Shown here piece by piece: positions 1 through 8,582 of a stretch of DNA of 15,041 bases (positions are counted from its first letter, which is position 1; every line of letters begins with the position of its first letter). The notes under the pieces are model-generated. The model ran no database searches. It had not been told where the DNA came from and saw only the letters and a list, made by a program, of their open reading frames with translations. Source of the stretch: Omnitrophica WOR_2 bacterium GWA2_47_8 (GTDB lineage Bacteria > Omnitrophota > Gorgyraeia > Zapsychrales > GWA2-47-8); the NCBI GenBank assembly GCA_001805375.1, contig MHFY01000024.1, forward strand, positions 5,334 through 20,374. The letters run 5' to 3'. Made by a program: the position numbers and the translations under genes.

Positions 1-510
1 ACACCATTGCGCAAGCTTGACTTGAATTCTAAGGCATTCTTATATTCATTTCTAAAATCCATCTGCCTTCTGACGCTTTCCTCATATTCTTTAAATAGAC
101 TTACAATATCGAATTTCTGTTCGAATCTGGACCTGTGCCTATCGATATCGGCCGCAACCCCGCTGATCATGACCAGACTTTTTTCAATGGCCTTTCTCTT
201 GCTGGGGGTGATCACCTTAATAACGGCATCCGTTCCATCCTTCAGAACGACCTTATAGACCTCCCCGATCGTTCCCACCTTTAATGGCCTAGATTCAATT
301 GAGGCAAACAGCTCATCGATGGGCTTGCCTAACTCTTTTTCAATCGTGTTTCTTACCTCTTCAAAAGAACTCGGTTCTCCATCTTCCTGAAATCTTTCCA
401 GTTCTTTGCGAAAACGCTCTGGAATTAAATCCCGCCTGAAACTTAAAAATTGCCCCAACTTTTGGTTCCCGGTTACCTCAAAAAACCGCCTAAAAGCCTG
501 TTCTTCGGTT
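1..510 (-). other. ABC1/UbiB-like atypical kinase domain inside the giant protein (N-lobe only in window)
   Basis: This is a domain within the giant CDS. Landmarks in order: KLGQ at residues 2451-2454, followed by LSFRRDLIPERF, the usual KxGQ-helix pattern of the family; an ELGKPIDELF stretch before the nucleotide loop; KVGTIGEVY, where the family normally has AAASIGQVH; LKDG and then the nucleotide-binding lysine K2532; and QMDFRNEYKNA from residue 2583, where the family has ELDFRREAANA. The spacing from KxGQ to the lysine (81 residues) and from loop glycine to lysine (16) agrees with COQ8A/ADCK3 as I remember it. The catalytic and metal-binding half lies beyond the left edge. Family members handle ubiquinone-related lipids or act in ATP-dependent membrane processes; what this copy does cannot be told. 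Confidence 0.85.
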
Positions 511-3500
511 AGCCCTTCAGTCTTAAAATCCGCCAAAATCGCTTCTCTTTCACCAAAGGTAAGTCTCTTGAAATATGAAGTTAAGGCATATCGTATCAGC
601 GCCGGACTATTCTTAAAGACATCCGGCATTTCAACGGTCTCATGTTCTATTTTTTTAGAACGTTCGGTAAAATTCTTCCGGTACTGATCTAACGCTTGAC
701 CGAGCCGTTCTTTCTGCCCGGCGTCAAATTTCGGCATCCCAAAAGTCTCTACGACAGCCTCCTCGAAAGGGCCTAAACTCTCAGCATGCAATAAAAGGCT
801 CAATTCAGTCCGCTGCGACTGGCTCAACTCTAGATTCAAAGACTGCAGCAAAGATCGAACAGAGATATCCCCCTCCCGTCTTAAGTGGTTGTCAAGATAT
901 GCTCGCTGAACAGGCGTAAGCTGAAATTCAGGGACAATTGCTTTAAGCTTATGCTCTACGGCATTTATATCATAAGAAACATAATCCATGCCTTGGTCGG
1001 TATACCGAGGAGCGGACAATTTATAAATATCGTAATAATACCAATTACGGACATCTTCCACCCAATTATGAAATGGCCGAAAATGGGCAAATCGCTCCTC
1101 ATGCGCAATCAACATGTCTATTTCATCAAATATATCGGGCACCCAAATATTATATTTTTCCGCAAGCCTAGTGAAAACCGAATGATATCCCGTCACATCC
1201 TTGTTCTTCCAACTATAAAGATCCAGCTCTTCCTTCAATTCATGACTATATTCTGTTGAAAACTGTCTCATGGTTGCCTTTTTTGTTTTGGCCTCATATT
1301 TCCGAAAAAATTCCTCGGCCCGACTGGGATTTTGAAATATAAAGGCCAGCAACTGGTCTTCAAATATCCAATTCTTTTCCGCTTCTTGCAAAATATTACA
1401 GATTTTTTTCAAGTCATCTGGTGAATATTCAGAAAAATCAGCCTGTAATTGCTGGCTATATCCTTGAAATTTATCCGTCAATCTTTCCGTTACTCTGTCA
1501 AGATAACCTCTTTCGATAAGTTTTGGGTGAAAGTCTGTATAACTCACATTCAATCTTGTGTAGAAAAAATCCGTAGATAGTGCGGATTGGGTAATAACTC
1601 CCGTCTTCAGATTAAACATTCTTCTTATCCACTGGTAAAAAAGCATCTCATCCACGGTTTTCTTGGCCAATACATCGTCGCTATAAAACGATTCAGCATA
1701 ATTGCTGACTTTACCCAATAGTATCATTCCATCAAAAGCTATTCGCTGAATAAGAACATGGACTGCATTATTGCCGACCAGTTCTTTATAAAGATTAAAC
1801 TTGGCTTTTGCGCTTTCTTTATTTTTCCCATCCAGCAATAGACTGATCAGGCGAATCTGCGCTTCGCTAGGCGCCTGCCCTGAATAGAGTGAGGATTCAA
1901 CCAATAGGTATATCTCACTAAAACTGCGGATGTTTTTTAAATCATTGAGAGTTAGATTAATCCGAAGAGGATATTGCGAAAGATATGCCGATACCTGGCG
2001 ATTCATGATCTCGGCCCATAGATTTAAGACTGAGTTAAGTTCGCCCAGATCATTGGATTCCAACGATGACCTCAACCTGGGCAGCAAACGATCAATGGCG
2101 GCATCAAGGTCTACCATTCCTGTGCGGATAGATTCTAAAGTTATAACATTTCCGTTACCGGAGGCACGCGCCCTCCATTGTTCTTTATGCAATAACCCTA
2201 GACCTTGCTGATAGGAGCTGTCACTGCTTAAGGGAACCAATGCATCGAAATTTTCATGATGGGCAATTTCGGGATTTACCTCAGCGGTTTTATCAAATAA
2301 TTTTGCCAACCCTAATAATTTCGCATGGCTCTCTCCTAAATCCGTTCGATCAAATTGTATATCAGCGCTCATTTCAACAAAAATTCTTAATACTTCTATT
2401 TCAGTCTGCGGATAAATCTTATCCTTCAACGCTTTATCCGTTATTTTTAAAAGACCTGGAATTGTTTCTGTCAACTCTGACCAAGCACGCTTCTCCTTGG
2501 CAGGGACGAGAACTTTTATAGCCTTGGCCAATAATGCATCTTTTTGCGCATTCGCAAGTTTTCCCTCATCAATTTTCTCAACAAGAAGCTTGGCTGATCC
2601 TTTCCATATATCTTTTTCTCCTCTCAAAAGAGCCAATTTATCTATAGCAAGTTCATAAACCTGATAAGCATATTGCTGAAGTTCAGGGACTTCTTCTAAA
2701 ACAGAGGCCGATGCAATAAGGGCCCTCGCATCAAAACGGGACCTTCTCTGCGCGACTTCTGTCCGGAAGGCCTCAAGCAACTCATCGATCCTGGTTAAGG
2801 CACGAGTTCGATCAACAGGTAATGTATGACGCGCCCATACGATGCCTTGCCTTGACTCTAGATCCTGTATCCAGAATTCAATTGTCTTTACATTCGTTTC
2901 AGCATCATAATTAGACATGGAGAAACTTCCTCGTTGCTTAGCTGCTCGATCTGCCTCTTTGGCCACCCGTAATTTTTCCTTATAAACTTCCAGCAATTGA
3001 TATAATCTTACCTGTATCGATTTTAATAAAGCTTCCGATTTATTGATTTCCCCATTTTGAACGTGCATTTTTGCCAATCGCATGAGCAAATTCAATTTCT
3101 TCGACACACTTGGAAATTCTTCATTTTGCACGTCAATTTTTATTGCATCCCGCAGGCGTGAAGCCTCGCTGGCATATAAGCTATTGGGGGCACTTTCATA
3201 AGCGTCCAACAATTGTTCCAGCTTAAAGATCCCGGGGTAAAAGTCAGTTACTGTAAAAATCGATCCTCCCTGGGACGTCCCATATAAATCCGGATGCATA
3301 TACTCATGCGGGCTCCGGACCCGATCCATGCTGCCGTTTAAATCCAATAACTGCCTTCTCCCCTCCTCTTTGATGGCGGGGTCGTCATTTTTCAGCAAGA
3401 CCTTGGCCATTTGTGCCTTATGGTTCAAGTAATCAAAGGACGCAGTATAATCACCATCGGAAAGATCGATTCCTTTCGACAAACGCAGTCCATTCTTCTG

Positions 3501-6500
3501 CGCATATTCCACAATCTTTTTATTGGCATAATCCGTATAAACCTGTATATCTTCTTCCGTAAGCCTCCCAAAAGAGACGCGAATAAGCCGTCTTATAAGG
3601 AATAACCTCTCCAAATCATTCAAATCATCAGCCCGTTCTAATTCCCTGGTGAGAGCCTCAAGTGTCATTTTACTTTGCTTGAGGTGCTCAAATAATTTCC
3701 CGGCAATCTCTCTCTCACCTTCGGTCTTTTCATCAAAATGGACATACATAGCCCGGGCCATTTTCTTAATACTGCTCGCCGGATCAAAATTCAGACCTAA
3801 TTCTTTCTGTATCCTCGTAAACTCCGCTGAAAAAACGTCGACAAGATACTGGACCCTGGGAGAGGAGTGGTCAAACACGCCGCCTCCCCGAGCCATTGTT
3901 TTCTCTTGCTGAACAACAGATAAAAGCGTCTTCTCCCAACTGCGAAAAAGACGATCTATCTGATCTTTTGACGCTTTAGATTTAAGATTTTTAGCCAGGC
4001 CTTGGTAAGCATTAAGCTTTACAGTCCCATCCGGCAGTGTTTCAAGAAAATCCAACGTCTTTTCAAAGAATTCTTCCTCACGCCACGCACCCCATATAAA
4101 ACTTTGGATTTCAGAATATACTTCTCGTTCAAAATCGTGACCTGCGTTTACTTTGGGCGATTTTGCTAATTCAGCGGCAAACTTTCTAAGATCTCCATTG
4201 TAGGGGACACTATATTCTTGGGACCATTTTTTTATCTTATAATCAAACAACCCTTGGGATCCCTGGGCTGCTAGATCAAAAGCTAAAAAGGATATGCCTT
4301 TAATGTCATTACCCAGATTCGCATCTCCATCTTGAGCCGTCCTGAACGCTTTCATTAAACCCGATGCCAGATGGTACAAGTTAGATAAATTCTTAAAATA
4401 AGCTTCTTCTTCATAAGGGCGACCATTATAATGTTCTGAAATTTTGGAAATTTTACCTTGCCGCTGTAAATCCAGATACATTTGATAAATTTCTTGAGGA
4501 GTAATATGCCTATGGCCATGTTTTTTAATATATTCTCCTGGCAAAGCCTCATCGGCCGTATTTATAAATTTTACGTATCCCTGACCCTTTTCATGCACAG
4601 ATATTAAACTCGAGAGATAGATTTCCTTTATTCTCTCAATCTTTCTCATAATGATCGCGAGAAAATCCTTGGCTAAATCAAATTGACCATGCTCGACTAA
4701 TTCATTCAAGTATTTCACGGCTTCAGGCTCAGAAAATGAGAATTCCCCAAAAATGCCCAGCTGCTTATCTGACACGCTTGTGTAAACTTCCAACGCATAC
4801 TTACCCTGTTCCGTATATCCTTGCTCAAGCAATGCGAAACCCAATGTTCTCATCAGGTTTGGAGACTCTTGAATTTTACCCTTGGCAGCCTTATAAAGCC
4901 TGGCCCAAAGAGGTGCGGCCTGGTCTCCTTCAAGATGTTTTGCCGCCACGAGGGCGCTGGAAAAATATTCCGATACATCTCCCTGCTTAGCCTCTTCCAT
5001 CTTTTCAAAGAATTGCAGGAATGCTTCAGCTATTTTTACACGATTAACCGTCTGATCTTTTTCATCTTTGAAAATCTGGCCGGCTTTATCAGGGTTTTTC
5101 TTAGCTTGAGGAGCAAATTCGAGGTCGCGCAGAGATTCCGGCGTTACACTTTTATTTAATTGGGCAGTTCTTCGCTGTTGCCATTGGGTCAATAAACCCT
5201 CAACCTTTTTAAACGCAGCCGCTGCCAATTCACCCGGTGTATTATTCACCAAGACGGCGGCCAGCCGTGTCCGCATTTTTTGAATATCTATGGATAATGA
5301 CATCCGTCCGTAGCGGTCATTGTTTGTTTCTATCCCCATTCCCTCCAATTTATCTGTCCAAGGAATAGTAAGAAGCTCACCCATAGGTTTTTTCATAAGC
5401 GGAGCATCCCGGGCGGCAAGCTTGTCAAAATAGCCTTCATAGTAAGGCAGTAAACGCGGAATCGCATCCGCCAGTCCTGTTACGCCTTGAGAACGATAAA
5501 TCTCCCGCGCTCCCGGAGCCGTTACATCAAAATCAATGTTGATGCCGTTCTGTTCCATTTCCTCAGCCAACAAAATTTCTGAACTTATGGACAAAGCTTC
5601 TTCAAGATATCCAATTCTTATCAGGGTCTGTTTTATCTCATCCTCAGATTGGCTCGTATCAATTGCAATATTCTTTACATTTCCCAGCGGTGCCGGCAAT
5701 TTTTTAATCGGAACAGAGTGAGTTAACTCATGAATGACCTCTAGGACCGTAGCGCCTTTGCGGATATTAACTGCCTTTGCATAGGCACTGTCCCGATGGA
5801 TCACCGAATAAAGGGTCTTCTGGGCATTAGATATTGGGCCATCGGTCATTTGGATCGGGATCCCTTTTTTCTCAACTTCCTCCAATATAATCCGCCCGAA
5901 ACCGGGGGATGCGGTTCGAATAAAATCCACGGCAACTTTTAAATCTTCATCTGTCTGAATTGAAGTTAACCGCGTCTGTAATCTTCTAATTTCTTCTGGA
6001 CTCAAGTTACCCCAGGTCACACCTGATCCGCCCTGACTGGAAATAGTAAAATCTTCAAAAACTATTGGTTCCGTTAACGGAACAACTCCCGGAAATGCCG
6101 CGCCTTCAGCGACCCGGCCCTCGGCGATTAATCCTGACCAATCAAAAGCATAATATAGCCGTACCGCTTCATTTTGCCGCTCGACTAACTTTGCTTCAGT
6201 CAAATCAGGGATATCTTGACCGTTCGCCCAAGCTATGATCTTATCCACCGGCACACCATTGCTGATGATTTCTTCCCGAGTCATCCCCCATTTTTGCTGT
6301 GCAAAACCTATCCATTGCTCCAACTCTTCACGCTCGTGCCTTTCTTTATCCTTGCTTCTCGCAAAAACTGCCAGCTGATAATTTCTTCCTCTCCCGGCAT
6401 GATCAGCGCCAAACTCACTATGAATCACGGATAAAATGCCGTTCCTCATCGACATCTCGTTCCCGTCCCCTAAATCGATTTGCCCATCCCGCCCTTGGAA

Positions 6501-7811
6501 TACCGCTGTTAAACTATATTTTACTTTTCCATCTGCCGACATTTCTTCATCGACAACAAAACCTTGTTGGCGCAATCCAGGCACGATGACATCCTTTATA
6601 ACCCGATAATAATTTCCTTGCTCATGGTATTCCTGATGATTCTGCTGCAAAAATGCCCTGACAGTAAATTTATTAGTTTGAGGAGAAAAGGCTTGGACAA
6701 GCTCTGCCTTTGTCCCATTCTCCGTTAAAACTTTGCCGACATCGATTAATTCCGCCCCACCGGAGAAATATTTTCTCGGTATCATTTCCTGACGGACAGA
6801 CTCATAATCCTCCTTGATATAGTCATAAACACCCTTCTTAAAAGCCTCGAGATATTGGTTATATATTTTCTGTTTAACGTCTTTGTCCTCTATATCCACA
6901 CCGTCGACTTTATTCTGTCCGACATAAACCTTGCTAAGCACACTTTCTTTTAAATGACGCTTAAACCAGCTGGCCAAAATCAATGAGTGGAAAATCTGCC
7001 GCAATGTTGTAAACTGCTCGCCTTCATTAATCTCTCTCTCAATCTCGGGCAGGACAAGCTCTCTTATGACATCGGAGGAAACATCATTGAGCCGCTGAAC
7101 ATCGGCCTGCGTCAATTGATCCGTTCCCAGGTGCGCATTATTCTGATTATTTCTTAAGGCGAGATAATCCCGTTCCAGCATAACTTTAAGATGGCTTTTG
7201 ACGATGAAAGCCATATCATTATCCACATACACTTTTGCCTCATCCGGCACCACCCACACCTTATTGAACGTATTTACCGGGATCTCGCTTATTCCGTAAA
7301 GCTCATGCGCCTTTTTATAAACCTTTTCCCAAAACTTGCTTCCCAACTCCTCTTCTGGATAAATAAGCGAGGCAGTTAATTGCTTCAAAATATAATCCTG
7401 GGCCAAAAGATCCCTGCCCATTTCCGTAGAGCCGAACTGCTCAGGAATGATCCTGTCTTTTTCATACGGTGAAAGGTTTACCCATAAATCCGAATCCGGC
7501 ACAGTTAATGCGACCATAAAATATTTGATCAATTTGGAAGATTCCTCTTGCAGGCCTTCATCTTGCAGAGTGCTGTTTCCCGTATCCAAAATGAAGTCAA
7601 AACGCAGCGGATTGTTAGAAAAAATTTTAATACCTTGAAGCATGGGAGGAACAAATGCCGGACTCAGCGTGATCATTGTGCCCGGAGCCGGCAGAGTAAA
7701 CGCATTTTGGGCATAGGAAGGCGTAAGTATATTTGTCCAGAAAAAAGCTAACGCCACTGTAAGCGATATAGCTTTTTTGACTATATTACTCTGTTTAGTA
7801 TATATTTTCAT
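1..7811 (-). CDS. Giant secreted multidomain protein with HELTH peptidase motif and C-terminal UbiB/ABC1-like kinase domain (partial, 3' end missing)
   Basis: The frame is open from ATG 7811 to the left edge: 2603 complete codons and no stop. Residues 1-34 form a Sec signal peptide (basic N-region, hydrophobic core about 14-29, likely cut after PSYA), so export is expected. Residues 35-355 hold a conserved-looking block (LPAPGTM, SPAF, FDFILD; MIPRKYFSGG at 343-352) that I recall from Omnitrophota giant proteins. HELTH (694-698), with E737/E738 or E745 downstream, resembles a zinc metallopeptidase site. Residues about 800-2400 are mostly helical and charged, TPR-like in places (about 920-1060). 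From about 2435 the sequence matches the ABC1/UbiB kinase family: K2451-LGQ (KxGQ), glycine loop TIGEVY, VIK2532, then QMDFRNE. The start is chosen because it gives the signal peptide; no clear Shine-Dalgarno is visible. The substrate and biological role are unknown. The gene looks more AT-rich than the genes to its right. The reading frame and kinase match are secure; the peptidase call is moderate. Confidence 0.9.
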   Translation of the reverse strand, partial: MKIYTKQSNIVKKAISLTVALAFFWTNILTPSYAQNAFTLPAPGTMITLSPAFVPPMLQGIKIFSNNPLRFDFILDTGNSTLQDEGLQEESSKLIKYFMVALTVPDSDLWVNLSPYEKDRIIPEQFGSTEMGRDLLAQDYILKQLTASLIYPEEELGSKFWEKVYKKAHELYGISEIPVNTFNKVWVVPDEAKVYVDNDMAFIVKSHLKVMLERDYLALRNNQNNAHLGTDQLTQADVQRLNDVSSDVIRELVLPEIEREINEGEQFTTLRQIFHSLILASWFKRHLKESVLSKVYVGQNKVDGVDIEDKDVKQKIYNQYLEAFKKGVYDYIKEDYESVRQEMIPRKYFSGGAELIDVGKVLTENGTKAELVQAFSPQTNKFTVRAFLQQNHQEYHEQGNYYRVIKDVIVPGLRQQGFVVDEEMSADGKVKYSLTAVFQGRDGQIDLGDGNEMSMRNGILSVIHSEFGADHAGRGRNYQLAVFARSKDKERHEREELEQWIGFAQQKWGMTREEIISNGVPVDKIIAWANGQDIPDLTEAKLVERQNEAVRLYYAFDWSGLIAEGRVAEGAAFPGVVPLTEPIVFEDFTISSQGGSGVTWGNLSPEEIRRLQTRLTSIQTDEDLKVAVDFIRTASPGFGRIILEEVEKKGIPIQMTDGPISNAQKTLYSVIHRDSAYAKAVNIRKGATVLEVIHELTHSVPIKKLPAPLGNVKNIAIDTSQSEDEIKQTLIRIGYLEEALSISSEILLAEEMEQNGINIDFDVTAPGAREIYRSQGVTGLADAIPRLLPYYEGYFDKLAARDAPLMKKPMGELLTIPWTDKLEGMGIETNNDRYGRMSLSIDIQKMRTRLAAVLVNNTPGELAAAAFKKVEGLLTQWQQRRTAQLNKSVTPESLRDLEFAPQAKKNPDKAGQIFKDEKDQTVNRVKIAEAFLQFFEKMEEAKQGDVSEYFSSALVAAKHLEGDQAAPLWARLYKAAKGKIQESPNLMRTLGFALLEQGYTEQGKYALEVYTSVSDKQLGIFGEFSFSEPEAVKYLNELVEHGQFDLAKDFLAIIMRKIERIKEIYLSSLISVHEKGQGYVKFINTADEALPGEYIKKHGHRHITPQEIYQMYLDLQRQGKISKISEHYNGRPYEEEAYFKNLSNLYHLASGLMKAFRTAQDGDANLGNDIKGISFLAFDLAAQGSQGLFDYKIKKWSQEYSVPYNGDLRKFAAELAKSPKVNAGHDFEREVYSEIQSFIWGAWREEEFFEKTLDFLETLPDGTVKLNAYQGLAKNLKSKASKDQIDRLFRSWEKTLLSVVQQEKTMARGGGVFDHSSPRVQYLVDVFSAEFTRIQKELGLNFDPASSIKKMARAMYVHFDEKTEGEREIAGKLFEHLKQSKMTLEALTRELERADDLNDLERLFLIRRLIRVSFGRLTEEDIQVYTDYANKKIVEYAQKNGLRLSKGIDLSDGDYTASFDYLNHKAQMAKVLLKNDDPAIKEEGRRQLLDLNGSMDRVRSPHEYMHPDLYGTSQGGSIFTVTDFYPGIFKLEQLLDAYESAPNSLYASEASRLRDAIKIDVQNEEFPSVSKKLNLLMRLAKMHVQNGEINKSEALLKSIQVRLYQLLEVYKEKLRVAKEADRAAKQRGSFSMSNYDAETNVKTIEFWIQDLESRQGIVWARHTLPVDRTRALTRIDELLEAFRTEVAQRRSRFDARALIASASVLEEVPELQQYAYQVYELAIDKLALLRGEKDIWKGSAKLLVEKIDEGKLANAQKDALLAKAIKVLVPAKEKRAWSELTETIPGLLKITDKALKDKIYPQTEIEVLRIFVEMSADIQFDRTDLGESHAKLLGLAKLFDKTAEVNPEIAHHENFDALVPLSSDSSYQQGLGLLHKEQWRARASGNGNVITLESIRTGMVDLDAAIDRLLPRLRSSLESNDLGELNSVLNLWAEIMNRQVSAYLSQYPLRINLTLNDLKNIRSFSEIYLLVESSLYSGQAPSEAQIRLISLLLDGKNKESAKAKFNLYKELVGNNAVHVLIQRIAFDGMILLGKVSNYAESFYSDDVLAKKTVDEMLFYQWIRRMFNLKTGVITQSALSTDFFYTRLNVSYTDFHPKLIERGYLDRVTERLTDKFQGYSQQLQADFSEYSPDDLKKICNILQEAEKNWIFEDQLLAFIFQNPSRAEEFFRKYEAKTKKATMRQFSTEYSHELKEELDLYSWKNKDVTGYHSVFTRLAEKYNIWVPDIFDEIDMLIAHEERFAHFRPFHNWVEDVRNWYYYDIYKLSAPRYTDQGMDYVSYDINAVEHKLKAIVPEFQLTPVQRAYLDNHLRREGDISVRSLLQSLNLELSQSQRTELSLLLHAESLGPFEEAVVETFGMPKFDAGQKERLGQALDQYRKNFTERSKKIEHETVEMPDVFKNSPALIRYALTSYFKRLTFGEREAILADFKTEGLTEEQAFRRFFEVTGNQKLGQFLSFRRDLIPERFRKELERFQEDGEPSSFEEVRNTIEKELGKPIDELFASIESRPLKVGTIGEVYKVVLKDGTDAVIKVITPSKRKAIEKSLVMISGVAADIDRHRSRFEQKFDIVSLFKEYEESVRRQMDFRNEYKNALEFKSSLRNG
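5718..5732 (-). other. HExxH (HELTH) zinc-binding motif in the giant protein
   Basis: Codons for H694-E-L-T-H698 sit in the context VLEVIHELTHS: a helix-like hydrophobic run ahead of the first histidine, as in zinc metallopeptidases. A glutamate-rich helix 39-53 residues later (E737, E738, E745) could supply the third ligand, as in gluzincins. A single motif can arise by chance, so the activity is an inference. Confidence 0.5.
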
Positions 7812-7821
7812 AACTAGTCAA

Positions 7822-7827
7822 AGTATA
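7822..7827 (-). promoter_or_regulatory. Possible -10 box (TATACT) of the giant gene
   Basis: TATACT on the minus strand ends 10 bases before the ATG at 7811, so a transcript would begin only a few bases ahead of the start codon. No convincing -35 is seen. An alternative, TTTGCG (7851-7856) with TATAAG (7829-7834) at 16-base spacing, is equally weak. The 101-base gap between this gene and its upstream neighbour (7812-7912) holds nothing else I can name. Confidence 0.3.
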
Positions 7828-7912
7828 ACTTATATAGAGGATTTCTGCTACGCAAAGAAAGAATTATTGTAAATGCTTGGAGAATAATAAGTTAGGATGT
7901 TCCGGAGGGGTT

Positions 7913-8515
7913 TTACACCGAAAACAGCTGTTTAAAGACCAGCGAATACAAAAGCCGCGTTAAATTAGCTGCGGATCTGGCAAAATCCGGGAAAGAGAAC
8001 GTTGGAAAGATCAGATAAAAAAGGAACGAAACCAGAAATATATTAAAGATAAAGATCAGGCTCATCGTCAGCAAATATTGAGGGTTCGCGGCCATAAATT
8101 CTCCCTCATTAAGCGTCTGCGCGGTATGGATGACGTGCATCGCCAGCGAAAACCCTATAAAAAATATCAGGATCTCCTGTGAAAACCAGCCCCAGCGAAA
8201 GACCTGAACCAGTTTTAAAATGACCAGCAGCAGGAACGTATACACCGGAAAGGCCTGTTCCATGAACATGGCTAGTGGAGCGGAAAACCTGAAAAGATTC
8301 GCAGAGCTCTTCTGCCCCACGTCATATAACCATCGCGGCTGAAAGAAGAACAAATGAATGACCACATAGGTGACCATACCGCCTGTAAAGAAATTCCGCC
8401 AGAGGATCTCCTGGCCGTTCAACTGCCGGGAAAAACTGACCGTCGTGGCAATAAGGATGGGGACGATGAGAAGAAAACCGAAGAATTTCAGAACGATCAG
8501 TAAGGTATCACGCAT
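7913..8515 (-). CDS. Small multi-pass inner-membrane protein, unknown function
   Basis: I do not recognise a family. The 200-residue product from ATG 8515 has about five hydrophobic membrane segments: near residues 3-26, 43-60, 88-110, 115-140 and 150-175. Polar stretches between them include an HVIHTAQTL run inside the fourth segment and NPQYLL before the fifth. A longer frame opening with GTG at 8563 would add 16 residues (ADPPRRVAGEVR...), but those are encoded by a palindromic repeat, so the ATG at 8515 is preferred. A GAGAGG stretch 14 bases upstream, at the edge of that repeat, may be its distant ribosome binding site. It lies 67 bases after the serS stop on the same strand and is probably co-transcribed with serS. 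No catalytic motif stands out, and function is left open. Confidence 0.8.
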   Translation of the reverse strand: MRDTLLIVLKFFGFLLIVPILIATTVSFSRQLNGQEILWRNFFTGGMVTYVVIHLFFFQPRWLYDVGQKSSANLFRFSAPLAMFMEQAFPVYTFLLLVILKLVQVFRWGWFSQEILIFFIGFSLAMHVIHTAQTLNEGEFMAANPQYLLTMSLIFIFNIFLVSFLFYLIFPTFSFPDFARSAANLTRLLYSLVFKQLFSV

Positions 8516-8534
8516 TGTTTTTATTCTTACCTCT

Positions 8535-8576
8535 CCCGCCACACGACGTGGCGGGTCCGCCACGATTTGTGGCGGA
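8535..8576. repeat. Tandem pair of perfect 8-bp hairpins between serS and the membrane-protein gene
   Basis: Two back-to-back inverted repeats: CCCGCCAC, 5-base loop, GTGGCGGG (8535-8555), then TCCGCCAC, 5-base loop, GTGGCGGA (8556-8576). The arms are nearly identical. The core TCCGCC/GGCGGA recurs inside serS at 8745-8759, so this looks like one copy of a dispersed palindromic repeat. No T-run follows, so it is not a typical Rho-independent terminator; in the serS mRNA it could shield the 3' end or modulate translation of the next gene. Confidence 0.75.
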
Positions 8577-8582
8577 TACCCT

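Noticed and set aside
4355..4552. A 65-codon minus-strand frame inside the giant gene
   Set aside because: It lies in a different frame within the giant coding sequence and has no domain or start signal of its own.
1..7700. Many plus-strand reading frames of 60-125 codons opposite the giant gene
   Set aside because: They are antisense to a continuous coding frame with sensible protein sequence, lack ribosome binding sites, and show no recognisable domains.
8516..8563. GTG-initiated N-terminal extension of the small membrane protein
   Set aside because: The extra 16 residues are encoded by the hairpin repeat, and ATG 8515 starts directly before the first membrane segment.
8535..8576. Rho-independent terminator after serS
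   Set aside because: The stems are strong but no T-run follows either hairpin in the direction of transcription.
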